This document shows, one piece after another, positions 33,801 through 50,696 of a DNA stretch of 64,000 nt. The stretch spans positions 1,364,001 to 1,428,000 of the forward strand of contig OZ004586.1 of the NCBI GenBank assembly GCA_963924555.1, in the 5' to 3' direction. Under the pieces are notes generated by a model that was not told the DNA's origin, did not search any database, and worked only from the letters and a program-made list of their open reading frames with translations. The position numbers and the translations under genes are program-made. The stretch is from Crambe crambe (Eukaryota > Porifera > Demospongiae > Poecilosclerida > Crambeidae). Every line of letters starts with the position of its first letter. The first letter of the stretch is position 1.

Positions 33801-34655
33801 TATATCGAAATCCGTTTACTCTTGGGTGAGTCCACTTATTCATTAGGCAATTTCAGTGAAGCTGATGTTATCTTTGTGAGCACTTTGAAGTTTATATCGG
33901 AAAATAACCTGACTCATATTCACTACTTGGACTGTGTCAAAGTATGCTCATACCTGCTTTACTTGGGGAACTTGGAACACATTTACAGCTGCTATCTTTC
34001 ATCTTTGTTTGGAGGAATCAAAGCCAACTTTGGTGGCCTGTTCCATGCAATTTTTGGTCTACCATTCAATTGTCAAAAACAGAACGACATTTTACCAACC
34101 CCGATTATCCAATTTTCCAAATCTCTCAGTGTTAGTAAGAAAGGTTTATCATCATCTCTCACTTCAGATGTTTTTGCTTCTCTTATAAAGAAAAACGAAA
34201 TGTATGACACTATGGCACTTTACAAGTATCCTCGCATCTGTTTCTTGCTGAATGCAGCATCGATATTCGTTCGTGTCTACATCACAGTGCTTCTACTGAG
34301 CATGTTCTGCTATGGATTTCTGAGTGCCATCATTTTATGTCATTTAATGGGATTTACAGACAAACTAACTTTACTGGAAGCTAAAATCTTCTCAATCTTT
34401 TTAATGAATTTTTACATACACAAGTTCAGCTTCATCTTCTTGTTTTTCATGAATGCAATTGAATTTCTTTATAGATACGCTACCTTTTATCTAACATTAT
34501 GGTCACAGTTCTTTCATCTTCATGTACTTTATGTTTGTCGAAGGGAATCTTATACCATTAGTCCTTTTTTCTTTCTTTATTTGCTCATGTTTATAGCCTT
34601 TGTGTGTATTTGTCTATCAAATTATTTCCTGTTACAAAGTAATGAAAATTATTAA
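30821..34655 (+). CDS. Receptor gene A: Death / TM / NB-ARC / TPR / C-terminal multi-TM
   Basis: Three exons (30821-31190, 31256-31282, 31576-34655), 3,477 bases, 1,158 residues. Residues about 25-118 form a Death-fold domain (LTHQELAVISKHLLDW ... TLRELILLSREHGLMDFI). Exon 3 begins with a membrane helix (WCYYLGVALVSMLLLCIYIY, about 136-155). NB-ARC follows: P-loop GSPGIGKT (about 207-214), Walker B LIVLDDCDN, RNBS-B-like ILTTSRD, GLPL-type TGAMPLALK, a winged-helix region, and RYHFHRLIKEF in the MHD position. A TPR region follows (GKAYYQLEIYPECIYFYERA), preceded by CRSSEC. The last 150 residues hold three to four hydrophobic helices (for example FSFIFLFFMNAIEFLYRYAT). No LRR is present. An APAF1/CED-4-like signalling ATPase in a membrane is the inferred nature; the ligand is unknown. 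It starts 214 bases after the BRO1 gene on the same strand. The start is the ATG giving MGAVIKK, conserved in gene B. Confidence 0.88.
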
Positions 34656-34872
34656 AGATCAAGTAGCCATGTTTTGGGCATGCTGCAGCTGCATGGGGGT
34701 AGGGCTTCTAGGGCTCCAACTATACCTATAAAACAAAGCTATTTTACCATTATTTTTCACCTATGACAGTGTAGGTCCTCCAGAAATATGTAGTAGCTGT
34801 TGAAGAATCTTCAGAATTTGGGCATGCGCAGATATAGAAGGGCGGGGCCGGCTGTAGCACTCGATCATGATC

Positions 34873-37800
34873 ATGGGCGCAGCGATAAAGAAGCATCCGG
34901 CAGAAACTTTGCTCGAGAGTATCCCCAAAGAGAAGCTAAATAAGCCTCTGACACATCAAGAACTGGCTGTCATCTCTAAACATCTGTTGGACTGGCCAAC
35001 GAAAGCAGTTAGTGTTTTTGGATTGCCTCTAGAGGAGGTAGAGAACATCAGGGAGAATCGCAAAAATAGCCATGAAGGTCAGAAGATGGAGATGATGATT
35101 TGGTGGGGAGATAACTGCGAAAGAGGCAAGAACACTCTGAGGGAATTAATCCTTGTGTCACAAGAACATGGATTGATGGATTTTATACAAGGAGCATGTG
35201 AAAGTCTAGGATATTTAAAGAGTATGTTAGAGTATAAGAGTAATCCTGCTAGCCATGCTTACCTGTCATTATTTCCTAGGTCACAAGAGAGGAAGGAGTA
35301 CAAAAAAAGATTCAGGTAAGAACAACCTAGTCTCGCATAGCCAGACCCTTTCCCGTTGTTGTTGTGTTGTTGTTTTTTTGGCACAAGGAGGGAAAGGGTC
35401 TGGCCCACTGACATTAGGTGTTTTGTTCTGAGCTCCACTGGATGCAGGGTGGACGATAATTGCCCAGTAGTCAATGAATCTCATTAAGTGCACATGATGC
35501 AATTGTGTGTGAGTAGCTAAGCTTACTAATAGACATGTATTTGTTTAATGAGATTCATCGACTACCACCACCCCCAATCCTGCCAGAACAAAATGTCAAA
35601 TGTTAGTGGGCCAGACCCTTTCTCTCCTCATGCCAATAATTGGAAAGCTACACGAAACTAGTAAGCACCTGCTGTGAATTAGAATCACTATACCATATGA
35701 AAAGTCCTAGTCTCGTGAACCAGACCCTATACCAGTTTTGTTGCAGAGAAATTTAATTACATGCCCACAACATATGACATGCACATACAAGGTGCTCTCT
35801 TCTCGGCAAGTTTTTGCTCTCTCTCTCCAGGCGGTAAGTCAAGTTGAAGCTGCTACCTTTGCAATCACTGACGTCATACGTATCATAAGAATTCTCCATT
35901 CAATCTTTATGATTCGGTGCAATAGCATAAGCTATCAAATTGCCAACCAACACACCACTATTCAATTTTAAAAATATTCGGAGTTATATGAGTTTACTGG
36001 GTGGGTTCTGTAAACTGTAGTGCTGCCAGCTATGAAGAAGCTGAACGAGGTCAAGAATAAGAAAGCTAATTATCCAGCAAAACTTAAGCAGTGGTCGGAG
36101 GAGAATATGCCAAGCTGTACATGAAGGGACATTTGGGATAAATTGGACAGCACTGGGGCACTCTGTTCCAGCTACAACTCTGAAGAACTGACTTAGCATG
36201 CTGCTGGATATGTGTGCTCTTTGCTTTAATGTGTTCAGTTAAGCTTTCTTGTATAAAACATTAAATTTATTCAGGTCAACTTTAATAATACTGTTTTCAA
36301 TCGATGGTCAACAATATGGTAATGGACGACAATAGATGGTCGATGATGTGTATACTAGCTAGTATAGTCAGGTCGAGTTTATGTACTGCCAGTCAACTTA
36401 ATGTGTCTGCAGCCTGATCGGTTAGCTGAGGTCAGCTCTTTGCAGTCAGCTGGATCGGATCGCTGCTCCTACAGTAGCTTCAGATGGTCACAGAGCTGCT
36501 ATTAATACATCAAGTGACGTTGTACCTGTGAGTATAAAGAATTAGCAAAGGTTAGTAACTAAGGCGGTTGAGTATCGATAGCTTATATGCTATATGCAAA
36601 GTTTTATCATTCAAAGTCCAACAAAACTGGTATAGCACACTCACCAGACCCTTCTGCTTTTTCGTGCATCTGGTTCACAAGACATGAACAGTCCTGGGTA
36701 GAAATAAATTATCATTAGTGGTCTCCATGATTTAGTAGCAGTCCAGCATATCTGAAGAAACTTGTCATGATTATATTTCTATATGAAAAACTCTAGGTTC
36801 ATCCTGGTGCTGTTATATCATCAGTGTAGTAGCTCTTGTTTCCATGCTGTTGCTATGCATTTACATATACAACAGAGAGATCCGCATGACACTCTATAGA
36901 CCATTCTCTCCTAAATTCCCTTACCTGCCAGAGAATTTTGTTGGTCGTGAGGATGACGTTAAAGAACTAATGGAACTGATTGATTTCTCTGATGATGAAT
37001 CGGCTGATATCATTAGCATAGTGGGATCACCTGGTATAGGAAAAACAGCACTGGCTGTTTATGTCGGCAATGAGATGATACTTAATCGTGTCGTAGTTCA
37101 TTATGTCGATATGAAGGAGTTTCCCAATGAACACTTAAAGCAGGAAATTGCTGAGAGAATATTTGGTAACTTAGCATCTCAATCAGACAAACCCGCAAAT
37201 GTAACATTTGATAAGTTATTGAAATGGGCAGGGAATAAGTTTTGGTACAACTTAATCGTGCTGGATGATTGCGATGATTGTATCAATAGTCAAAAGGAAG
37301 AGTTCCAAGACACCATTGATAAATTACTGTTTTTCTCTGATAGCATCAAGATACTGACGACAAGCAGAGAAATAATAGTGCACTCTGAAAATTATCACAC
37401 TTACCAGCTGAAACCACTAAGTGAAGAATCAGCATGTGAGTTTTTGGACTTTAGACTTTCCTCAGTCTTAAATGGTACTGAAAAGGAAGCAATAGCAGAA
37501 TTAACAGGAGCAATGCCACTAGCTCTCAAGATCATAGGATCATTATTGAGCAAGGTGAATCATCCTACTCCTGCAGAAGTTATTGCGAAACTCAAAAGTA
37601 GTCCTATTTCTGCACTCAGCTCCCCTAAGCTTGCTAGAAGTATGCGGCTAAATAATTCAATTTGGTTATCGTATGATTATCTTAGCAAAGAGTTACAGGG
37701 AATTGGCAGATATCTTGCACACTTTCCCAGCTTTTTTGAAAAACATACTGCTTGTAGTGTACTGAAGTTGATATTCAATAACAGTGGAACAGAACTTTTA

Positions 37801-39996
37801 GCAGCGGAAGAATATTTAGCGGAAAGCCTGATTGAATTAGTAGAGCATTCATTGCTTGAGTTTGATGAACTTTCACAGCGTTATCATTTTCACAGACTCA
37901 TCAAGGATTTTTTCTTGTGCTATAGCAGCCTTAATGAATCTGAAAGATTTCGTCTAGCATTTCAAGAGCATTTTGCCTCTAAACTGTGTGAAATAGATGC
38001 AGTTATAAAATCACAGAACACAAAGAAAGGATTGACTATGCTTGACACGGAGCGTCATAATATACGATACTTTATGATGATTATTCAAAAACCAGTGAGT
38101 CTAAGTCATAATATATCATATATTTTTGCTGTTAATTGTTTTGCCTCGGCTGTGGAACATCAGTATCTACGTTCTCTTTTTTCCCCAAGTGAATTAATTG
38201 GTCCAATAGAAAGTGCTACAAACATAGTTCATGGATTTTCAACTCAATTAATAAATGATACAGATCTTAATGAAGAATATGCTCAGCAATTTTTTTCTGA
38301 TTTCATGAAATTATTTACCAGTTTAGTATCTCTAATTGAAATTTTGGAAGGAAGAGACCAAGCTCTTGATCGATTGCTAGAAAGAGAGCATTTTGTGGAA
38401 GAGGTGAGTAATAGCGGTGTTTCAGGAATAGTAACTCCATATATGACATTTTATGCATCAATTTTATGTTATCAGAATCATAACGACAACTCAACAAAGT
38501 TATACCTTGAACGAATGTTGAAAAAAATATATGATCCAAATTTTTGTAATTCAAATGATTGTGACTACTTTTCAGTCGGAAATGCTTACTATCGGAAACA
38601 CCTCTATCCAGAAAGCATCAAGTTTTATGAATTGGCAATACAAAATGATTCGTATGAACAGTCTTTGAATACAGTTTGTAATATTTTGACACTTCGATCA
38701 TTATACATTACATCATCGAAGTACAACAATAGCATCACTGAAATGATAATAGTTAATGAGAAACTATTGAATATGTTTTCAATCATGGAGAATCAAAATC
38801 TTTCTATGGTACATTATGCAATTCACATGTATAATAGCTATTATGATTTTTTGAACAGTATTAATGAATTCAATAAATCATTAATCATTGGAGAAGTAAT
38901 GATCGAGTCACATCATACTTTCAACTGGACTAAAGGTGATCATGAAGCAGTAAAGCTTTCTTATGATATTGCAACGAAATTATATGAAAGAAAAGAATTT
39001 AACAAAAGTAAAAAAATTGCATCTTACACCTTGCATTGTTTTAACGATACAACTCGACTGTCAATGGTACATGAATATGTAGGAACCTGCATGATCCTGA
39101 GTAAGGCAACATATTCCTTGAATAATTTCAGTGGGGCTAATATGGTCCTTGTGAGCACTTTGAAATTCATATCAGAAAATAATTTAACTCACATCCTTAG
39201 GTCAGATTATAATGAAGCATGTTCGTATTCAGTACGTTTGGGAAATTTTGAATTCCTGTACAGTTGCTATGTTACTGCTTCATTTCAGGTACTTAGGGAA
39301 AATTTACACAAATGTACATCTCTGGTGTTTTATTTTTTCTTTGGTTTACCACTAAATTGTACCAAGTCCACAAAGAATAGGCTTCGAAATACTGACCTAC
39401 CCATTGAATTATACCCCTCTATAACGAGACTTTCTAAATCAACTACTTTAAATATCAAAGATAGTTCAATGTCAAAGATAGATTTTGGAAATTGGCCTTC
39501 AATAATGATAGTTGGGTCATCAATAACTGCTCTCATAAAAAGATTTACAACTTTAAAATACCAGAATTGGGTGTGCATTTTGCTGAATGTCACATCTATA
39601 TTTATACGTGTGTATCTCACTGTTATCATACTGAGTATTTGTTCTAGTTTTTTAAGTTATAAAATTCTTTTGACAACTTGTTTTGGTTCCTTTCTTGATT
39701 TTATAGCAAGAATATACTTTAGATTGTTATCGAAGTCAGATTATGATGCAGTTACTTTTAAGATTTTATTATATGTGTATAATGTGAGTGCATTCTTTTA
39801 TAGATATTGGTTTTTTTATAGTTATTTACTACCATTATGGTTCATCTTTCAACATATACAACTTTTACTTCAAGATGAAACTACTTATAATATTATTTTG
39901 ATTTCTAATATAGTTCATAATCATCGTGGATATTATCTGATTGATTTTTTAATTTTTACTTTATTGATATTTTTGTTATTATTATGTATTGGATAA
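34873..39996 (+). CDS. Receptor gene B: Death / TM / NB-ARC / TPR / C-terminal multi-TM
   Basis: Three exons (34873-35221, 35280-35315, 36797-39996), 3,585 bases, 1,194 residues; same intron positions and phases as gene A. The second intron is 1.5 kb and carries a foldback element. The Death exon is almost the same as in A. The TM helix (ISVVALVSMLLLCIYIY) and the NB-ARC up to LKPLSEESAC are near-identical to A at base level; beyond that, identity drops sharply. Motifs: P-loop GSPGIGKT, LIVLDDCDD, ILTTSRE, TGAMPLALK, RYHFHRLIKDF. The TPR region carries CNSNDC followed by GNAYYRKHLYPESIKFYELA. Several C-terminal TM helices follow (VCILLNVTSIFIRVYLTVII and others) with a hydrophobic end (LIFTLLIFLLLLCIG). 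An upstream in-frame ATG at 34867 is possible, but 34873 matches gene A. Function is inferred as for A. Confidence 0.88.
35377..35640. repeat. Foldback (inverted-repeat) element in the second intron of gene B
   Basis: Left arm about 35377-35488 and right arm about 35546-35640 are inverted copies: GAAAGGGTCTGGCCCACT against AGTGGGCCAGACCCTTTC, GTTTTGTTCTG against CAGAACAAAAT, and GAATCTCATTAA against TTAATGAGATTC. CCAGACCCTTTC also occurs at 35341 and CCAGACCCTA at 35720. No ORF; probably a non-autonomous MITE. The rest of the intron (35641-36796) shows nothing recognisable. Confidence 0.75.
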
Positions 39997-40049
39997 TTTT
40001 GTTTAGGATAATGATTTTTATTTTGTTAGAATTTTTTTGTTAACAAGAA

Positions 40050-40240
40050 TGTACATAGGAAGAGGGGGAGGAAGCTAAAGTGTCAACTGGAAGTGGGTGT
40101 GTGACTGTATGTACAAGGCTGTGATGAATAATCATGAATATGCTCAGCTTAGTCAGTTATGGACATGTAGGCACATCACATGACAGGGTAATAGTGGGTG
40201 TGTATCCATGTCTTGTATAGTGTTGCAGAAATTGATATTA
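40050..40240 (+). pseudogene. Relic promoter and start of a lost gene C-like receptor
   Basis: Aligns with the region just upstream of gene C (about 40965-41150): shared GTGTCAACTGGAAGTGGGTG, TGAATATGCTC, ACATGACAGGGTRATAGTGG, GTGTGTATC and TTGTGTAGTGCTGCAGAAATG. At the place of the gene C start the relic reads GCAGAAATTGAT, so the ATG is lost and no Death exon follows. Confidence 0.7.
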
Positions 40241-40424
40241 TTAAGACAGCATTTTTGATCTCACTAATGAAGATATCATTTTCTCCTAAAAGACTGGTTA
40301 CTGTGATGATACTGCTGTTGCTGACTCCCCTGATTCACAGCCAGTCACATGTGATCTGCCTACATATCTGTAGCTGAACATATTCATTCGTACACTAATT
40401 CACAGCCCTATCAAGATAACAATT

Positions 40425-40690
40425 GACATCTCAGTCAGGTCACATGATCCAAGGCACCCTGGGATGGGAGCACAGGGGCAAGGACATCATACACAGGGGC
40501 AGCCCCAATTAGGAGGAGGGTGGACTTTACCACATGCTTCTAGTCAACAGATGCTCCCCCCACATCAGCCAACAGCAAGTATCCAATGACAACTCACCCT
40601 CGGCAACTGGTGGGGCAAGGGATCATAGATTATAAGGGGACATGTCAGCTATGGGCAACTCAGAACTCTGCAACAACAGAACCCCATTAA
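40425..40690 (+). pseudogene. Relic of the 3' part of the BRO1-domain (PTPN23-like) large exon
   Basis: Closely resembles about 29695-30010 of the BRO1 gene: TTGACATCTCAGTCAGGTCA, GGGGCAAGGACATCATACAC, AGTCAACAGATGCTYCCCCC and others, in the same order but with internal deletions and frame breaks. It lies 450 bases before gene C, far from its parent, and must have travelled in a segmental duplication. Confidence 0.8.
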
Positions 40691-40714
40691 CCCAAACTTT
40701 AAAAGTTTTGGGAC

Positions 40715-40860
40715 TCAGTTTTTTTTCCCCCTTTGTAGAGAGGTTGTCCTCTTTCTTTTGGAGGTTATTTCATGTAGCTAGAGAGTGTATCTACATCATC
40801 CTTTATTGAGGTTTCTTTCAGAGTGTCCTAGCTATATTGGAGGTTCCATTGTACCATGCA
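40715..40860. repeat. MITE-like fragment (GAGGTTGTCCTCTTT ... GGAGGTTCCATTGTA)
   Basis: Shares GTAGAGAGGTTGTCCTCTTT and the end GGAGGTTCCATTGTAC with the elements at 18916-18997 and 30137-30278. The left terminal repeat is missing. Confidence 0.5.
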
Positions 40861-41144
40861 TAAAATAAACCCATCACGGTTTAATTGACAACCATGAATT
40901 TTTTCCTAAAAGATGAGGTCCCTCCTCTACCATACATGCCGTCATAGAATCCTCTAACTATGTACATCAAGGGTGTCAACTGGAAGTGGGTGGATATGTC
41001 TGAAGGCTACATGTGAATTAGCATTATGAATAATAACCCTGCCTTATGAATATGCTCGCTGAGCCATGCATGTGACTACTAGCATGTGACAGGGTGATAG
41101 TGGGTGTGTATCTGTGTCTATAGTTCTTGTGTAGTGCTGCAGAA

Positions 41145-44100
41145 ATGGCTACTCTATTGAAGAAACCTCCAATTGCAAAAGTGATGAAAGGAATTCCCAA
41201 ACCAAGGTTGAATAAGGGATTCACTGATGAAGAATTAGCAGCTATTTCCAGGCATGTACTGGAGTGGCAAGCTAAGGCCAGTGCTCTGGGTCTCACTGAA
41301 AGTGAGATTGAGGATATCAGAGAGGACCACAGGAATAGCAACGAAGTGCAGAAGATAGCCATGCTGAGGAAGTGGGCACAGAAATATGGAGACAAGGCCA
41401 CACTTAGGGAGCTGATACTGATATCTAGGAAAAATAAGTGGAAGAAATTCATCCATCAAGTCTGCAGAGAGTTAGGATATGGACTTAAAGGTATGGGTTT
41501 ATTTATTATTACAGGTGATAGCTAGCTATAGGTATTTTGTCTATTTATAATACAGAAGATCCAGGGGTCAAGTCTGTCCCTCAGCTGATACTGCACAGCA
41601 CGAAAAAGCATTATATCCTTATTCTCATTTTACTCATCAGCCTTGTACTCATTGGTATGGGATTATGGAGACATAGATCTTCTTTAACTTATTCTGAGCT
41701 ACATGATCTACCACCCCCTATTAGAAAATTTGTTGGTCGTCAAGAGGAAATTGAGGGTGTAATCCAGCTGCTACAATACAACTCCGAAGCACCTCAAATC
41801 GTAAGTATCACTGGTCCACCAGGATATGGTAAGTCCACACTTGCTATACACATCGGGCACAAAATGATTAGTGATGGAGTAACCATTGTATATGTTGATA
41901 TGGAACCACTTTCCAGTACGCATGCATTAGCACTGACGATACTGTCTAATGATGAAACTTCAACAAAAAATATCACACTGAAAGATTTATATCAATGGAG
42001 CAAGGTGCTTAAAAAAAAAACATTATTAATATTGGATAATTGTGATAAACAATTATATTTTAATCAAGAAAGATTTCAAAGACTTATTAAAAATCTGATA
42101 AAAAATTCTAAATTCACATTTTTAAAAATTCTGACAACCAGCCGGCAACAGATAATGTATCCTGTCAAACACAAATTGTATCCAATAACTGAGCTTGCAA
42201 CTTCATATGCTTGTGAATTATTACTTGATTTAGCAAGTTCTCTTGACCATAACCTCTGCAGAGAAATTGTTAACCTTACGGGTGGTGCTCCTCTGGCTTT
42301 GCACGTTGTTGGAGCATTAATGAGTATGCCATATGCACCACATCCTAATGATATCATTGCTCAATTAAAAGAGAGATTAATTGAAACATTAAGTCCAGAA
42401 GGTTTACCAACTGAAGACAGGGTTAATGTATCGATATACTTATCCTATCAGCATCTCAAAAATGATACACAAAATGCAGGTAGGTTTCTGTCATACTTTC
42501 CAGGTTCATTTGATAAGAAGGCTGCATGTAAAATCATCCTTGAAAGTATACAAATCAATGATTGTGACAAAAATCTCGAAATTCTAGTGCAAAGGTCATT
42601 ACTAGACTATGATCATCGGACTTATAGATATATGTACCACAAATTAATCAAGGTTTTTTTTAAAGATGTGTCAACGGCCAGTGAATCTACAGCTTTCCAT
42701 AAGACATTCATGAATTACTACATTTCTGTTTTGGAAAACTTAGATTTTAAGGGACCATTTGTCACCCTTAATCTTGAGCAACACAATATCAATTATTTAT
42801 TTGACTGGCTTAATGGTATAAGTGAGTATGAAAAAAGGATAGCTGATATAATTATGAAAATTGCTGATACCATTGACAGTAGTCTGAATCGCCCTGGAAA
42901 CATATTCTCCTCTACACTATCAGACTTAAAAAATTACATAAAGACTATCATTGCATATTTAACACAGACAAGAGTACAAATGATCAAGATGTATGGTAAG
43001 AAAAGGTTTATACATGTCTATTCCAAGATGATAATGCACTTAGTAAAGATTGAACAGCTTATTATCAGAGACATCCATACAATATCATTACTAAAAAATA
43101 TGCAAATATATCGAACAGTTTTTGAAAAGTACAAGCATTTGATATCAACTCGTCTATACACGACTTTCTTCTCAACACTAGCAAGTTATTATGAAAAAAC
43201 AGGAAATAAGGAACAAGCAAAAGTATGTTATGATAAAGTATTGAGAAGACATAATGAACTACATGATTGTGATCCAGGAAACTGTAGTAATATTCAAATG
43301 GCTGAGGCTTATTTTCACTTGAAAGACTACAAGAAGAGTATTCAATATTATGAAATGGAATTTAATGCAAACATCGAACCAATATCAAAGGCAGAAATAC
43401 TAAAAAAATTATATGATATATATTCACTACTACAAGATGATCATGGCATAGATATGATTACTGGGAGATTAGTTGAGATCGTTGACAGTTTAATGGGTGA
43501 ACTTCCTGTATCTATTATCAGAAATGGACGTACAATAATTAAGATTAGTGAAATTCTGGAATCAAGAAACCAGTACACCTCATCTTTAAAATTGGATGAA
43601 TATTTCACCACATGTGTACATGAGGCAACGATACATGAGATAGAACCCATGATTCAGTTAATGATAAAAATGTTCAGAGAGTACATGAACGGTAATATCA
43701 TTAAAGACACTCGTAAATCTATCATTACTGTATTCTTAGGGAAAAGCATCTTAAATCTCATCAGACAGACAGGTGTAGGTAAAGAAATAAGACCAAATAT
43801 GTTGTATATCATTGGAATTACTCAATTTGAATCAGGAGAATGGAAAGAAAGTTACTTCTATCTATCAGAATTTTTGAAATATTCGAAATCATTCACTTGG
43901 GCAGAATATGACGCATGTAATTATATTATATTGATGGGATCAAGAGAATGTATAGCCTTGCTTCCTAAATTATTGTGGTATCATTTAACCTATGAGAAAC
44001 ACAGTCACAGTGTCATACCGATCCCATCCCCAGATTATGGATCTGACTTCCTCTCAAGCGATTTGATACCAGTAACAAGTAGTGCTTTGACGGTGTATGA

Positions 44101-44440
44101 GCAAAAAACTTCAAGCTTCAATAAGTACTCCAGTAAGGATCGTATAAGAGTCCTCTTTGATGGTGTCATTAGCTGGATAGCTGGTTCAAATCTCAAGTAT
44201 TTTTTAATATTATATCATTTTGTAACCATATTTTACGGTTGTGTGTATCCAAAATATTACAAAGAGCAAGTTTTGTGCTTGATATTCATCATACTATTAT
44301 CTCAATGTATCATTGTTGTACCTTTTCTTATTTGGTTTTTCTTAATATTTTTCTACATGATGATAATAAAGCCCAGAGAAATATTTGCCAATTCATTATT
44401 TATCACTATACTTTTATATATCATTATTACAATTTTTTGA
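41145..44440 (+). CDS. Receptor gene C: Death / TM / NB-ARC / TPR / C-terminal TM
   Basis: Two exons (41145-41490, 41556-44440), 3,231 bases, 1,076 residues; the small middle exon of A and B is absent. Death-fold domain at about residues 24-112 (FTDEELAAISRHVLEW, LTESEIEDIREDH, ATLRELILISRKNKWKKFI). The TM helix is at about 136-154 (YILILILLISLVLIGMGLW). NB-ARC: KFVGRQEEIEGV, P-loop GPPGYGKST, Walker B LLILDNCD, ILTTSRQ, GLPL-type TGGAPLALH, and YRYMYHKLIKVF in the MHD position. The TPR segment (AEAYFHLKDYKKSIQYYEME) follows CDPGNC. The end is hydrophobic (LKYFLILYHFVTIFYGCVYP, then two to three more helices). It diverges strongly from A and B, so it is an older branch of the family. It converges with the COA1 gene, 143 bases from its stop. 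An ORF in another frame at 44239-44649 is not a gene. Confidence 0.87.
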
Positions 44441-44583
44441 TGAAACCACTCAAGTTACCTTGCTCAGTTAGGACTAGATTCACAATTTTTGTATCCACCT
44501 GTATACCCCACTGTGATTTAGTTACACATGAAGTACTGTCCAGAATAGCCTTACTTTATTATGATTTCTCCTTCATTAATTTG

Positions 44584-45176
44584 TTACTCAGTTACTTTGA
44601 TGCATTTATGAATAATCTCAATTTCTTCTGGTCTATGACTGAGTTGTAATGTTACACTGTCCAGTTCCCATTTCCCATTCCTGACACTGGCATTGGACTT
44701 CAACACCCCAGATGTTCTGGAACCAGAAACTGGAATCAAAACCTAAGCAGAGAAAAAGTAATCATGCATTATGACTTTTTTAAAACTCACATGTGCATGA
44801 TAAGGAGAGATCTGGTTTTCTTTATCTCCTAGTCGAAGGGCCTTGATTCTCACTGGTTCTCCCAATAAATAACAGACTTTCTTATCTCTCTTCAATGCTG
44901 CCACTGCTTCAGTGAAGTATGGACCTGATGATAAGTTCCCTAAACAGAAACAATCATGTGGACACCATAGAGCAGTGAATAATGTTTCTTACTTTGTGTA
45001 AGGTAGTAGAGGATAGAGCTTCCAGCAACTGATAGGACAGCTCCATACACTGCTGCTTTCTGTAGAGTCTGAAGTGATATCCTACCCAACATGACAGTAA
45101 CGTTAGGTAAAGGGTCTCCATAGTCCAGACTGCGTTTCCGGAGGGGATATCCGGAAATATCAGCTTGCATATTCAT
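44584..45176 (-). CDS. COA1: COA1-like mitochondrial assembly factor (COA1/TIM21 superfamily), three exons
   Basis: Minus-strand exons 45176-44993, 44939-44791, 44742-44584; 492 bases, 163 residues, phases consistent. One membrane helix near residues 42-61 (AVYGAVLSVAGSSILYYLTQ) is followed by a soluble domain with FTEAVAALKRDKKVCYLLGE and the hallmark LIPVSGSRTSGVL, then WELDSVTLQL. This matches what I recall of COA1 (LIPVSGSKSEG in human), an inner-membrane factor for assembly of respiratory complexes, related to TIM21. Length is close to human COA1. It is head to head with ATG9, 84 bases between ATGs. TIM21 proper is the alternative, but the short length and single N-terminal helix favour COA1. 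Confidence 0.8.
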
Positions 45177-45260
45177 TCCGCGCCCGGCCGGTTAATGAAA
45201 TATACAAAGGCGTGTCCAATTATATAAGTAAACAATGATGATAGGTCTATGCAAAGAGAA
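45177..45260. promoter_or_regulatory. Divergent COA1/ATG9 promoter
   Basis: Only 84 bases lie between the two ATG codons (72 if ATG9 starts at the in-frame ATG 45249). It contains CGCGCCCGGCCGG near 45178-45191 and a TATATAAG near 45221. Shared regulation is inferred from the spacing. Confidence 0.55.
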
Positions 45261-50668
<5,408 letters not shown>

Positions 50669-50696
50669 CGCTATATTAATTAGTGATTTGATCATA

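Noticed and set aside
31617..34655. Gene A (and likewise gene B) starting at the ATG inside the TM helix
   Set aside because: That start would cut the helix and drop the Death exon, whose splicing is in frame and conserved in A and B.
44239..44649. 136-codon plus-strand ORF overlapping the end of gene C
   Set aside because: It is out of frame with gene C and antisense to the third COA1 exon, with no family features.
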